The notes: generated from the letters alone by a model not told the origin. A stretch of 11,587 nucleotides of DNA from Cerioporus squamosus (GCA_022592435.1 JABYQS010000893.1:1-11587); one strand, 5' to 3'; shown: positions 1 through 9,566, counted from the first letter of the stretch. A program made the numbers and translations.

Positions 1-412
1 TTCACCCCGAGCCGGGCGCAAGCTGCGTTCGCGCAGCTCAGCCTCTACACAAACGCAGAGAGCTGTCCCATGGTTCAGTATCAGTTCTGTCCGCCTGTCT
101 TCCGAGTAGTGCTCACCCCGCTGCGCTCGATCCTTCTAGTGCGCCTCTGCAATACGATGGACAGGATTCCGCGAGTACATCTACGGGACGAGCATCGAGT
201 CCCTCGTCCAGCAGGGCTGGAGCCAAATCCGCGTCCATCCATCGAGATTTCGGCAGTCGTTCGACCTGCCGAACCCAGCGAGGCTGCTGGGAGGGGTGCT
301 GACGAACGAGACGGACCCGCTGTTCTTCTGGCAGTTCAACCCGGACGCTCCGTGCCCAGCAGAGTGTGCGAGGGTGAATGGGACGTGTCAGCCTCATCAT
401 CCCCTGGACTGA
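1..412 (+). CDS. CMP/dCMP (TadA-like) zinc deaminase, 3' part
   Basis: Partial gene; the 5' end is outside the window. I read exon 1 as 1-72, an intron as 73-139 (GT...CTAG, CTCAC branch-like site), and exon 2 as 140-409 with TGA at 410-412. This gives 114 visible residues. The sequence ...ESCPMCASAI matches the second zinc motif (P/S-C-x2-C) of the cytidine/deoxycytidylate deaminase fold. It is followed by REYIYGTSI, the strand and YGT/S element usual in TadA and guanine-deaminase-like proteins. The first zinc ligand motif (H-A-E) must lie upstream. The tail (about 60 residues, FFWQFNPDAPCPAEC...) is Cys-rich and resembles secreted fungal members, but no signal peptide is in view. By family the enzyme removes an amino group from a base or nucleoside; the substrate cannot be told. 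The frame is open across both exons, so this copy looks intact where seen. Confidence 0.8.
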
Positions 413-534
413 TTTCTCTCCATGTTTGGGCGGGACATCAATGCCGGAGCCAAATTCATGTTGTACAAGTACACGAGCAGATAGCGAAGCACGGAAAGCG
501 TGAACGTTGAACACATGTGCATGAAACAGCATAA

Positions 535-885
535 ATGTACTTTGACTGTGATTTCCAGTCCGGGCCCCGCATAAGACACCTCGGCGGACGGTTGGGTCAT
601 TCAAGAGATGATGCGGCGTCTTGTCCTGCGCCTCCCGCGATATCGAGTGGTGCTTTGAACCGAACGCTCCCCATGTCTCCTCGGGTCCTCGTTTACGAAC
701 GTCAGCAATGGCATCGGATAAGGAGGAGACAATGGGTTCGAGGGCTACAGCCGTCCCAACTGGAGTCTCCTCGATGCCCATCGAGTGCCAGGCGCATGAT
801 GACACCAGTTCCTCGTGAGTGTCGGACATGCCAGATAATAGGCCATGGTGCGGCGGGAGGTATCTGAGCTATCCAGCCATGTATG
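535..885 (-). pseudogene. Decayed fragment of a Zn2Cys6 regulator (middle homology region)
   Basis: This stretch aligns at the nucleotide level with about 7215-7625, inside the last exon of the intact regulator at 5851-8949, on the same strand. The clearest shared blocks are RYLPP.H.LLSGMSDT.EEL (840-885), IMR.ALD.HR.DS and L.IRCH (700-800), and PEETW (about 670-685). A weaker match to the GRPLAI region lies near 550-575. The blocks fall in different reading frames. There is a gap of about 66 bp (between GAACC-like sequences near 660) and one of about 13 bp (near 803) relative to the intact gene. It corresponds to residues of about 332-462 of the intact protein. The zinc cluster, the N-terminal exons and the C-terminal half are absent, so it cannot encode a regulator. 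It probably descends from a duplicate of this gene or of a close paralogue. Confidence 0.75.
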
Positions 886-964
886 CGAAGCAAGGGAAAG
901 TAGGATAAATCATGGGTGATGAATGGCGTAGTCATGCAACTCACAGCTGATGTAGGACGACAAG

Positions 965-1645
965 CTAGATCGCCCGCACGAAATGGAACGCAGGGGGCTA
1001 TGATAACGCAAATGAGCAAATTACTTTGAAGATGTGTATATATAGGACATACGAGCTTCGCGTCGTCTTCACCACGACTCTTGCACTCCTCAAGCCAGGC
1101 TTGCTGTGCTTTCTGGTGCGATTCACGATATTCCTTGTTGGGCATTCGTATCGCATGGAGGACAATGCCAGTCGCTAAGAGAAGGATCAGCTGATGGACT
1201 TGGATGTGACTCGGAAGAAGTTGGGTACTTACGGCGCTCACCACGAGGCCAGTACCCCTTTACGAAGGGAACGTCTTTGAAAGCATCCGTTGCAAGATGT
1301 CGATCGGCACCCAAGTACTCAAATAATCTCTAGTTTCGTCATCGTACGAAAGAGGGGAAGAGTGGTGCCAGGAGTGGAAGAAGACGACCTTGCCGGGAAG
1401 GACCCAGCGATCGACAAGCTTGCCCTCCCTGAGCCTTGTCCTTCAAGGTTACGCGGATGAGAGTGGGAGCGTTAAAGACCTTGCGAGATTGAAGTAATAG
1501 GATGCGGTGTCGAGCGGGCCCATGTCCTGACAATGGCTTTGGGGGCGCCGTATTCATACAGACAGACGCGGGTGATCTGGTCAAGGGTGAGGAGATAGCC
1601 CGACATGTAAATGTCGAACGCCTTAGGTTCCGAGGAGTCGAACAT
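965..1645 (-). pseudogene. Unknown three-exon gene, tandem copy 1 (broken)
   Basis: Unrecognised protein family. The reading rests on comparison with the second copy at 2289-2970. The start ATG is at 1645 (MFDSSEPKAFDIYMSGYLLT...). Exon 1 is 1645-1242, intron 1 is 1241-1175 (GTGAGC...TTAG), exon 2 is 1174-1053 (TGIVLHAIRMPN...), intron 2 is 1052-998 (GTATGT...TAG), and exon 3 is 997-965 (PPAFHFVRAI, then TAG). All splice sites match the other copy in position and phase. Exon 1 is broken: the conserved blocks YGAPKAIV, DMGPLDTASYYF, KVFNAPTLIRVTLKD, EGKLVDRW...VVFF...YDDE and VPFVKGYWPR lie in different frames, which needs at least four indels. Exon 1 is 404 nt long, while the phase requires 3n+1. 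An intact version would be about 190 aa, soluble, with no visible signal or membrane segment. Confidence 0.65.
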
Positions 1646-2288
1646 GGTAGCAGGAGTCGAGCTGGATATGAGTCTCAACATGGCTGTGAATGTAGGCGTG
1701 CGCTGTGTGGATGTGAGAGCGCGGACATGGTTTACAGACTGAGCATAAAGGGCCGATGAACCGATGAAAGAGAGCCTGGTTGACCGCTTACGTATACCCG
1801 GACCATATTCAATAGGCGCTTTACCAGTCCTTCCGCCCTTCCTGAAAGACTTCACAATCACGAAGAAACGCCTTTGTTGTCGATTGCGACAGTAGACTCC
1901 GCTCTCGTATACATGCTGTGAATCTGAGTTCAGTCGTAAAGTCTAAGTAATAAAGAGCCGCCATTCCTTGCTTCCTCCCCCCTGGACACTCAGTATCAAC
2001 TCTCGCACCTTGATGCGGTGAATAAGGACGTCTTGAATTGTATAGTACAGGCTCGCAGAATAACTAGAATTGATGTGATAATACGCTGCGAATCGCGAGA
2101 TTGTGAGTCCATAATGCGGAAGTCCGTCCAGCAGTACGAAACAGCGACAATCGTACAAACGTGCAGATAGAAGTGCGCCGTGACATGGGGTGCTGAGTGG
2201 CGTACACAACCTGAAGTGATGGGAGAAGCATGAGCTGACGACGAACAAGCAGACTACTCATAGCTCATCATACTGGTAGGCCATATGC
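1646..2288. other. Spacer between the tandem unknown copies, no gene seen
   Basis: This stretch lies upstream of copy 1 and downstream of copy 2. Short open frames exist but none has recognisable motifs, splice structure or a counterpart in the other copy. The last bases before the copy 1 ATG (gactcctgctacc) resemble those before the copy 2 ATG (gactcccaccatc). The duplicated unit may therefore include a little 5' flank. Nothing else is supported here. Confidence 0.5.
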
Positions 2289-2970
2289 TTAGATCGTCCA
2301 TCGAACAGGAAATGAAGGGGGCTGTGGTGACCCAATCAGGAGGTTAGCACAATGCAGTCAGAGATAAAACATACCACATCTGTCTTAGAGGCCTCAGCCC
2401 AGGCTGCTCGTGATTATAGGTGCTCTTCCTTATACCGAGCGTTGCGCATTCGTATCGCATGGAGGACGACACCGGTCGCTGAAACAAATCAGTGAGTTAG
2501 AGGACGTGGAGAGGAAGAGAAGTTGTGCACGGACGGCGTTCACCACGAGGCCACAGTATCTGTCCGTAGAAGAGATCATTGGAAACTTCGTCCTTCAGGA
2601 CACGCGGGGGTACCCAGGTATTCAGGTAGGCCTTGATTCGGGGTCGTCGTATCGAAGATCGGGAGGCATGGTGCCGGGAGGGAAGAAAACGACCGCGGCA
2701 GTAAGGAGCCAACGTTCATCCATCTTGCCTTCCTGGTCTTTGTAGCGTACGAGGACGAGAGAAGGGGCTTCGACGGCGAAGCGACGCTGGAGGTAGTAAC
2801 ACGCGGTGTCGGCCGGACCCATGTCGTCGATGATGGATTGGCTGGCCCCGTACGCCGGCAGACAGAGGGCGGGCAATCATCTCGCGGGTGAGGAAGTAGC
2901 CTGCGACGCAGATGTCGAACTTCTTCTTCGCTTTCGGTGGCTGCACGGGCTCAGACACGATGTTTTGCAT
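2289..2970 (-). pseudogene. Unknown three-exon gene, tandem copy 2 (broken)
   Basis: Same unrecognised family as 965-1645 and better preserved. The ATG is at 2970 (MQNIVSEPVQPPKAKKKFDI...). Exon 1 is 2970-2544, intron 1 is 2543-2479 (GTGAAC...TTTCAG, CTAAC branch), exon 2 is 2478-2375, intron 2 is 2374-2322 (GTATGT...CACAG), and exon 3 is 2321-2289 (PPSFPVRWTI, then TAA). Exon 3 is 33 nt in both copies. Three lesions are seen. An extra base near 2867 comes after REMIAR. A second shift near 2628 comes after YDDPE and restores the frame before IKAYLNTWVPP. An in-frame TAA in exon 2 (about 2418) replaces what is Gln in copy 1. The middle block (YGASQSIIDDMGPADTACYY..., WLLTAAVVFFPPG) reads well in its own frame. 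The product would have been a soluble protein of about 185-190 aa. No function is proposed. Confidence 0.68.
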
Positions 2971-3239
2971 GATGGTGGGAGTCAAGTCTCGTTGCGAACG
3001 CCAACATCGTCGGCCGGAACCTCCTCCAGCATTGACTCTCGCAAAGCGCTTTGCAATTGATCGCACATCCTTGGCATGTAGGTCTATCAACGTATTCATA
3101 CCGAGAGGTGAACTGAAAGCGAGGCAAACTTCAATTACATGTGCACAAAACGACGTAGAGATACATTGCAGATGACACAGCAGCAGTCCGAGCCCGAAAA
3201 CGAGATAACTAACTTCGTACACCTCCAAGTTCACGCACG

Positions 3240-5222
3240 CTACCGCCCAGTCTTGATGATGCCGGCGTTGATGAGCTTCATGATATTTTGGCGGACGGCT
3301 GGGTTCTTCATGTGGTCCTGCAGCGCCGCCGGGTTAGCCTGCGCCTGCTGCAGAATCGACTGCATGATCGGGTCGCCCATGATCCTCTGCGAAGAGCATT
3401 GTCAGTACGAAGTCCCAGTGCTGACGCGAGACAAAAAGTACGTACCGCGACCTCAGGATCCCGCATCGCCCGCTGTAGCGTCTCCTCCTCGCTCTCGCCC
3501 TCACGCTGCGACAGTATCGCTTGCTGACACTTGTACATCTGCTCCTGGATCTCCTTTGTATGCTTCTTGTCCTCGTCGATATCCGCCGCCTGCTGCAGCG
3601 CCTCGATCGCCTTCGTGTAGTCGCGCATCGCGAACAGGACGTGGCTCTTGCGGATGTACGCCTTCACGAACTTGGGGTCGACCTTGATCGCCTCCTCCGC
3701 GTCTTTGAGCGCCTCGGGCAGCGCCGCGAGCTTCGTGTACGCGTTCGCGCGGTTGTTGTACCCGCGCGGGTCCTGCGGGTCGCGCTTGATCGCCTCCGTG
3801 TACGCCTTCACCGCGCCCGCAAAGTCGCCCTTCTTGAAGAGCGCGTTGCCCTCCTCGCGAGCCGCGGTCGCCTTCTCCGGGTCGATGTACTCGAGGCGCG
3901 CCTTCTCGGCCGCTTCACGCTCGGCGGCACGCAGCTTGTTGAGGATGTCGGGTGTGCGGTGTTCGGTGAGCGACTTCTGGAAGAACTTGATCGCGGTGGT
4001 AAGGTCGCCTTTGCGCTGGTGCGCACTGCCGATGCGGCCGTAGGCCTTTGCGATGAGCTTGAAGTCGGCGCGGATCTATGACAAGTGTTGTCAGATAGGT
4101 TCCGGCATCCGGCATCCACAGCGGGAAGCGTACCTCACGACCCTCTTCGACAGCCTTCTCGCAGGTCTTGATACACTCGTCGTAGTCTCCCTTCTCGAAG
4201 TACGCGGCTGCAGCGGGATATTAGGCCACTGCATCCCTTTCCCGAGCAGGGTATAACTCACCAGCAAGGTTGGTCAGGAAGGTGATATCCTTCGGGTATG
4301 TATCCCATGCCTTCTGGAAGTGGGCGATGGCGTTGTCGAAGTCGCGTGTCTTGTACGCCTCCGCACCGAGCTTCTTCTCCTCTTCGGCCTCCTTCTTCTT
4401 CGCCGCCTCCTCCTCGTCCAGCATCTCCACATCTTCATCCTTGGCAGGCGCAGGTTCTGGCTGGGACGACTTGGATGACGAGGCGGCGGGTTGAGGGGGA
4501 GGTGATGTAGGCGGGCTCGACGCATCGGCCCTGCTCACGCCAGGCGGGAGCTCGTCCGAGCCCTCCTCGCGCGTGAAGCCCTGCATATCGAGGCCCATGA
4601 GCGCGCCGAGGACGTCGATCATGCGCGGGTCGGACTGGAGCGCGCTCTCCGCCGCCTTGGGGTTCTGCTGGAAGAACTGGAGCTTCTGCACGAAGGACGG
4701 GTCCGCGAGGTGCTTGGACGTGCGCGGGTTCTGAGCGAGCTTCGCAAACAGGTCTGGGCTGCTGAACAGCTTTGCGAGGCCGAACGCCTCTGCGCCCTCG
4801 CCCCGCTCGTCGGCCTGCTTCGCGTCTACGACCTCCTTGAGGCCTTTCCGGAGCACCGGGCTGTCCTCGATCTTGAGACCCGTCTCGTACGCCTCGATGG
4901 CTTCGTCGTATCTCCGCTGCCCGTGCAGAGCCGCACCCTTCCGTGCGTAGCCCTTCGACCACGTCGGGTTGATTTTGATGCACTACAAAGCTGATGTGAG
5001 TGGCTGCACTTCCCGCGCGAGGTTGTCCGAAGTACGCACCTGCTCAGCATCCTCGAGCGCACTAGCCCACTGCCGCTTTCCTGCCTTCGCTGCACTGCGG
5101 TTCGACCAGAGGACGAAGTTCTCGGGGTCGAGCTCAAGGGCTTGGGAGAAGAACTCGATGGCCTTGTCGTAGTCCTTGGCCTGGAATGCCTTGTTTCCCT
5201 GGTCCTTCAGGGCGTCGGCCAT
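3240..5222 (-). CDS. STI1: STI1/HOP Hsp70-Hsp90 co-chaperone
   Basis: Five exons: 5222-5040, 4982-4262, 4207-4134, 4075-3446 and 3386-3240 (TAG). Introns are 54-59 nt, all GT-AG, and all junctions keep frame. The product is 584 aa (yeast Sti1 is 589). Domains in order: TPR1 (about 2-105, MADALKDQGNKAFQAKDYDK), DP1/STI1 repeat (about 126-192), acidic Ser/Pro linker (about 196-262), TPR2A (about 262-375), TPR2B (about 394-510) and DP2 (about 522-578), ending AGIIKTGR. The protein bridges Hsp70 (TPR1/TPR2B) and Hsp90 (TPR2A) in the cytosol and passes clients between them. Clamp residues that bind the EEVD tails are visible: K6, N10, N41, K71, R75 in TPR1, and N403, N434, K464, R468 in TPR2B. TPR2A has K264, N299, K336 and R340, but Ala268 where the first clamp Asn is expected. 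A perfect heat-shock element lies upstream. The ATG was chosen because it starts helix A of TPR1 directly, as in all homologues. Confidence 0.97.
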
Positions 5223-5850
5223 AGTCGTCGTGAGGGAAAAGGTGGATTACGGGAAAGTATACGGGAGTAGTGACTAGGTGTTGAATGGAATCGCTGCTGC
5301 ACTGGGCAGCCCATGTAGACTTTTATCATCTTCGAGGCGTCCGACACAGTTGCAAGAGACAAGAAGGTTCCAGAAGTTTCACCATTCGTCCCCCCGCTTT
5401 TGGACATCTCAGCACTTATCGGCACTTATCAATATCGTTATGATGCTTACGGTGACAGAAATCACTATGTTCTCGCACGCAAGGCGTTCGACAGCTTGAA
5501 GCCGTAAGCCTTGACGAGTGGCAGGAAGGAATCCGGATATGAACGCAGTGTATACACAGAACGAGAGAACCAGTGAGACCGAGACCTTGCGATAGAAGTA
5601 CATGTACATGACCAGAAAACGAGCACAGAGCAATATGCGAGCACGAAAACCAGGAGGCTGTTCTTCCAAGATGCGACTAAATACCGTACCGATGCATAGA
5701 ATATAAAAGATGGTGACGCAGAACTAGATCCGTAAGTGAGCAGGAACACTGTCCCCTCCCTGAGCTGAGGTCCGCTACTCGAGTTTCCTCTCCCCAGCAC
5801 CCCGAGGCGTGATGTTTTCAAAAGAACGGGCCACTCGCCCCTAGGCCTCA
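5223..5850. other. STI1 promoter and 3' flank of the Zn2Cys6 gene
   Basis: Intergenic stretch between the STI1 ATG and the regulator stop codon; both genes are on the minus strand. The STI1-proximal part holds the heat-shock element (5363-5380). It also has a GATAAAA stretch on the minus strand (about 5322-5328), which could act as a TATA-like element about 100 bp upstream of the ATG. The rest (about 5400-5850) should contain the 3' untranslated region of the regulator. No coding or RNA gene is visible there. Confidence 0.6.
5363..5380 (-). promoter_or_regulatory. Heat-shock element upstream of STI1
   Basis: The plus strand reads GAAGGTTCCAGAAGTTTC, which is four perfect alternating units (GAA nn TTC nn GAA nn TTC) with exact 2-nt spacing. 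The array is palindromic in its unit pattern, so it reads as an HSE on either strand. It ends 141 bp upstream of the STI1 ATG. Trimeric Hsf1 binds three or more such units, and STI1 is a known heat-shock-factor target in yeast. Control of this gene by Hsf1 is inferred from position and motif. Confidence 0.85.
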
Positions 5851-8800
5851 TCAGTGCGGCGGACCAGGTACCATCCCTGCAAAGCTATCAGGACGCTGCA
5901 TGACGTCCACGAATTGGTTCCACTCCGACAGCCCAAAGCCAATCGACGCACCCCACATCGAGCTCTCGTCCGCCGGGTGGACGTACGCGAGCTCGTGCCC
6001 GTCGCGGTACATAGGCTGGTGGTGCGGCGGCGGTGGGTGCATGGCCTCCGCCTGCTGCGCCTGATAGCGAGCCATCGGGTACGACTGGCCCGATACGGCA
6101 GTCGGTGAATAATGTGATGGCTGTGGTGGGTGAGCCGCGTTGGTGTGCGGCTGCGCGTGTGCCTGGGACATAGAGCCTGTGCGATGAGGAGTGTATGCAG
6201 TAGCGTGGCCTTGATGTGCGGAATGAGTAGGATAATGTTGGCTGTTGAGTTCAGCCTGGGACTGCGAAGTCCAACGCGTCGCCGATATCGGCGCCTGCGT
6301 AGGTTGAGGTGGGGGAGCAGACTGAGCATGCTGGTGCTGAGGAGCAGCTGTGGCAGCCTGACGGTGCACAACCTCCGAGTGGCCTTGGTACGTGCCGTGG
6401 TTCGCCTGCGCCATGGCCTGCAGAGCGCCGTCGTACCTGTTGTATCCAGGAGAGTCCGCCGATCTCGAGTAGGGCGCGTCCTGGTATGGGAATGCGAGCG
6501 TCCGAACGAGGCTGAGCACCTGGGCCTTCTTGCGCTCGCGCTCGTCCCGCGAATCTTCCAGGAGCTCGTCCGAGTAGAGCGGGGCAAGCGCCTGGAGGAT
6601 CGTCAGCGCCTTGTCCGCCACCGGCATCCAACGACTCTGCTCCAAAGAAGCAGTCGCCTTGCGGATGTTCTCTCGGAAGAGACTTGCGGCGGGCTGATCC
6701 GGCTTCGTGATCAGCTGGAAGGAGAAGAACATCGCCGCGGAGAAGACGTGGAAGGGGCCCCAGTTCATGTGTCCCGGGACCGCGAGCGCAGTGTTGGAGA
6801 GGAAGTCAGGTCGCGTCTGGCCGACAAGCGCGATGAGTTGCGATGCAGCGCTGACAGCGATCTCCAAACTATCGGGGACCTTGGCGTATGGTCTGTGAAG
6901 GGTGAAGCGGATGTGGTGGTATGCGGTGCGGATGATCACGCTCTGCACACCGAGTCGGCGCACGGATGTAATGGGACTAGCGAGACTGCGCGCTATGCGG
7001 TATTCGTCGAGATCGAGCTCTTCTGGGAGCGCTGCATACCACTCGGATAGAAGCCTGTCCCTCTCCTGCACGGACGCGTAAGGCACCGCGCGAAAGGAGA
7101 CCGCGTCGTCCATTATATCGCCGAGGATGTACGCCAGCTTGAACAGCGCGAGGTTAGGGAGGTACAGCCGTGCCGACTTGTCGATGCCAATCCCACTGCA
7201 GCTAGGCAGCTGTGTGTTGAAGTGGTGGGACGCGATTGCCAGTGGACGCCCGAACATAAATCCCTGCCATCGCTCGAGGAGGATGATGTGCCACCATGCC
7301 CAGCGTCTCCGCTCTGCAACGCTCTTCTCGAACCGGGTTGAGCCTGGATCGCGATGGAGACCCATCGCGGTCCCGATCGTGACCAACTCCCCACGAACAC
7401 TCCATGTCTCCTCGGGGTCCTCTTTTGCGAAGGTGAGGTAGTGGCAGCGGACGAGGAGCAGCTCGACAAGTTCAAGGGAATATGACCTGCCCGGGCTGAT
7501 GGAGTCTCTTCGGTGCCGATCGAGTGCGATACGCATGATGCCATAACACTTGGCACCGAGTTCCTCGCAAGTGTCGGACATGCCAGAGAGCAGGGCGTGG
7601 CGCGGGGGAAGGTAGCGCGCCGCAAGGGCGATCAGAACGCAGACGGTAGCGAGGATGAGGCGATCACCATGCTTGCCGTTCTTGTAGCGCTCCCAGCCCG
7701 CGAGGAGTGTCGGCTCGTTGACGTGACGGTATACCCAGTTGCAGTACTCGAAGTAGTACTGAATCAGGCCGTCGATGGTAGGAACCTGGGGCAACTGAGA
7801 GATGAGGTCGTGATCCCATTCGCCCGTGGATCCGTGATCGACGCCTTCCGTCAAGGCGTGCGATGGGGATGCGGGGGTAGTGGGGGTGACATTGCGTCCA
7901 TTTTGGTCGTCATCACGCTCAGACGTCTAAATCGATAGACTCAGGATGCCAACGAAGCGGAAGAGACAAAATCAAACTTACATTAATCAGGTGCGACGCA
8001 GCACTGGTGGGTCCGGCATATAAACCGCCTGATGCCTGCTGGCCGAGCATCCCTGGGGCGCTGCCCATGTCCACATCCACATCCTCGACCTCGACTGCCC
8101 TCTTCTCATCTTGTGGGGTGCCCTCTGTGTCTGGACTGAGGGGGCGAGATGACGACGTGTGGTCATAAGGGGCCGGTTGGGATGAATATGAGCTGCGGCG
8201 GAGGGCTTCGGCAGACTGGGAGTATGGATGGGGAGGGTGACGGGGGACGGTTTGCGGATATACATGAGCTTCGAGAAGAGCAAGTGACTGCCGTATCTTT
8301 GCGAACTCTGCGCCGGGATCGGTGAGGGGACGGCTGATCGAGGTTTGACGAAGACGGAGATGAGTCCGATTTGCAGAAGACTGACGGCGAAGGGACAGAC
8401 GATGAACACGCACCTCTGATCGACGGCCCCACGAAATGCAGGATCGCCCTCTTGACCTTGGTAGCACAGCGCGGTGGTGCCTGCGCATGCCAGAAGAGGT
8501 AAGCGTCGGTGGACGTGGTCGACGACGAGCGGGAGACACGGACCTCTGAGCACACAGGACGAGCACGGCCGGTTCCTGCAAATCCGAGGACAGCGAGGAG
8601 ATTGAAGTTAGCCAAGCGGATTTCCGAGGAGAGGGCCCCGGGCTGCTCCCTGGGCGAACAGACACGGCCACCGCCTGGAGCAACGCGAGGATTTGGCTAC
8701 GGCCGCGAAGACGCACCTGTCGCACTTGAGTTTGCTGTTCCTGCACGGCTCGCAGTTGATGGCCTTCCGCGCCCGCTTTGGGGGCGGGCGCGCATCGGGA

Positions 8801-8949
8801 CCTCCGTTGTCCGCAGAATCGGCGGTGCCATTCGCGCCTGGCGAACGCACCCGCACCTGCTTCGTCCTGGGTGCCGATCCAGAGCTAGAGCCGGACGCCG
8901 CGACCGTGGACAGATGGCCGTTCGAGCTCCCGGCCTGTGTTGCGGGCAT
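5851..8949 (-). CDS. Zn2Cys6 fungal-specific transcription factor
   Basis: Five exons: 8949-8717, 8575-8544, 8480-8414, 8333-7982 and 7926-5851 (TGA); introns are 141, 63, 80 and 55 nt. The product is 919 aa. A basic stretch (PKRARKA, about 57-63; possible nuclear signal) precedes the binuclear zinc cluster C66-x2-C69-x6-C76-x5-C82-x2-C85-x8-C94. It is followed by a short heptad-like helix (EFAKIRQSLALLEAHV, about 120-135), the usual dimerisation element. An acidic stretch (EVEDVDVDMG) lies near 192-201. The fungal middle homology region spans about 270-560 and contains LPPRHALLSGMSDTCEEL, PEETWSVRGELVTIGTAMGL and ERRRWAWWHIILLERW. The C-terminal 200 residues are rich in His, Gln, Pro and Ser and end in a Trp/acidic segment (ADESSMWGASIGFGLSEWNQ) that could be an activation region. 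It should be a nuclear DNA-binding regulator. Targets cannot be told from context. The ATG at 8949 is the only in-frame Met before the zinc cluster. Confidence 0.92.
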
Positions 8950-9303
8950 CCTCGCAGGCGAAGAGGGGATAGCTTCTTGGCGATCACGTCGAAGAGGCCG
9001 TCGAGAACGGCTTCGCCTCGGAGAGGAGGTCGTCGTAGCGGGGTGAGCGGGAGGGTGCGACGTAGACGTAGACGTCGGGGACGACAACGGCAATCGACGG
9101 GGACCGACCGCAATGGGAGCCTTAACACCCAGGCGCCTCCAGTCCAGACGGCAATCCCTCTTCCTTATCCTGCCACCTGCAAGCCTCTGTCATTCAGCCG
9201 CATGGCCATCCTCCGTCACCCAGGATTCGACTCCGCACTTCCCCCTACCGCCGCCGACCCTGCCCCCGCTCGCACACCGCTCGGTGGATCGCCCAGCTGC
9301 GTC

Positions 9304-9315
9304 GCCATATATGGC
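9304..9315. promoter_or_regulatory. Palindromic CArG-like / TATA-like element
   Basis: GCCATATATGGC is a perfect 12-bp palindrome about 355 bp upstream of the regulator ATG. Its core CCATATATGG fits the CC(A/T)6GG consensus bound by MADS-box factors of the SRF/Mcm1 type. The ATATAT core could instead serve as a TATA box in a GC-rich promoter. The sequence alone does not separate the two roles. Confidence 0.4.
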
Positions 9316-9566
9316 ATAGTTCCAGACCGTCAGCCACCCGACGTTCTGATCTCGCCATGTCGTCCTTCGTCCCGGCGCAGGCAGAGAGGAGAGCGATGAT
9401 GAGCAGGATGATACATAGTGGCAGGAGTTCAGGAGCATCGTGTCGCGATCACCACAAAGGACACTACGCTCGAGATCCCGAGGGTAAACTGTTTTGTGTT
9501 TAACCTGGAGATCTGATCGCGTCCCGATCGCTATGTCATCTCTAAACAAGTTGCCGGTGAAGCAAC

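Noticed and set aside
2716..3234. Longer start for unknown copy 2, using an upstream Met near 3234
   Set aside because: The extra N-terminal sequence has no counterpart in copy 1. Similarity between the copies begins at the ATGs at 2970 and 1645.
3521..4081. 186-codon open frame on the plus strand
   Set aside because: It lies wholly antisense to STI1 exon 4 and the following intron. Its leucine/arginine-rich sequence is the mirror of charged TPR helices.
5465..5851. 128-codon open frame on the minus strand just past the regulator stop codon
   Set aside because: It starts in the 3' flank of the regulator and has mixed hydrophobic content without family features. It is probably untranslated sequence.
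6130..7050. 306-codon open frame on the plus strand
   Set aside because: It is antisense to the regulator's last exon and its Arg/Leu/Val-rich content reflects the GC-rich codons opposite. It has no motif and no splice structure.
8509..9399. 296-codon open frame on the plus strand
   Set aside because: It runs antisense across the regulator's first exon, first intron and leader. It is Arg/Pro-rich with no recognisable domain.
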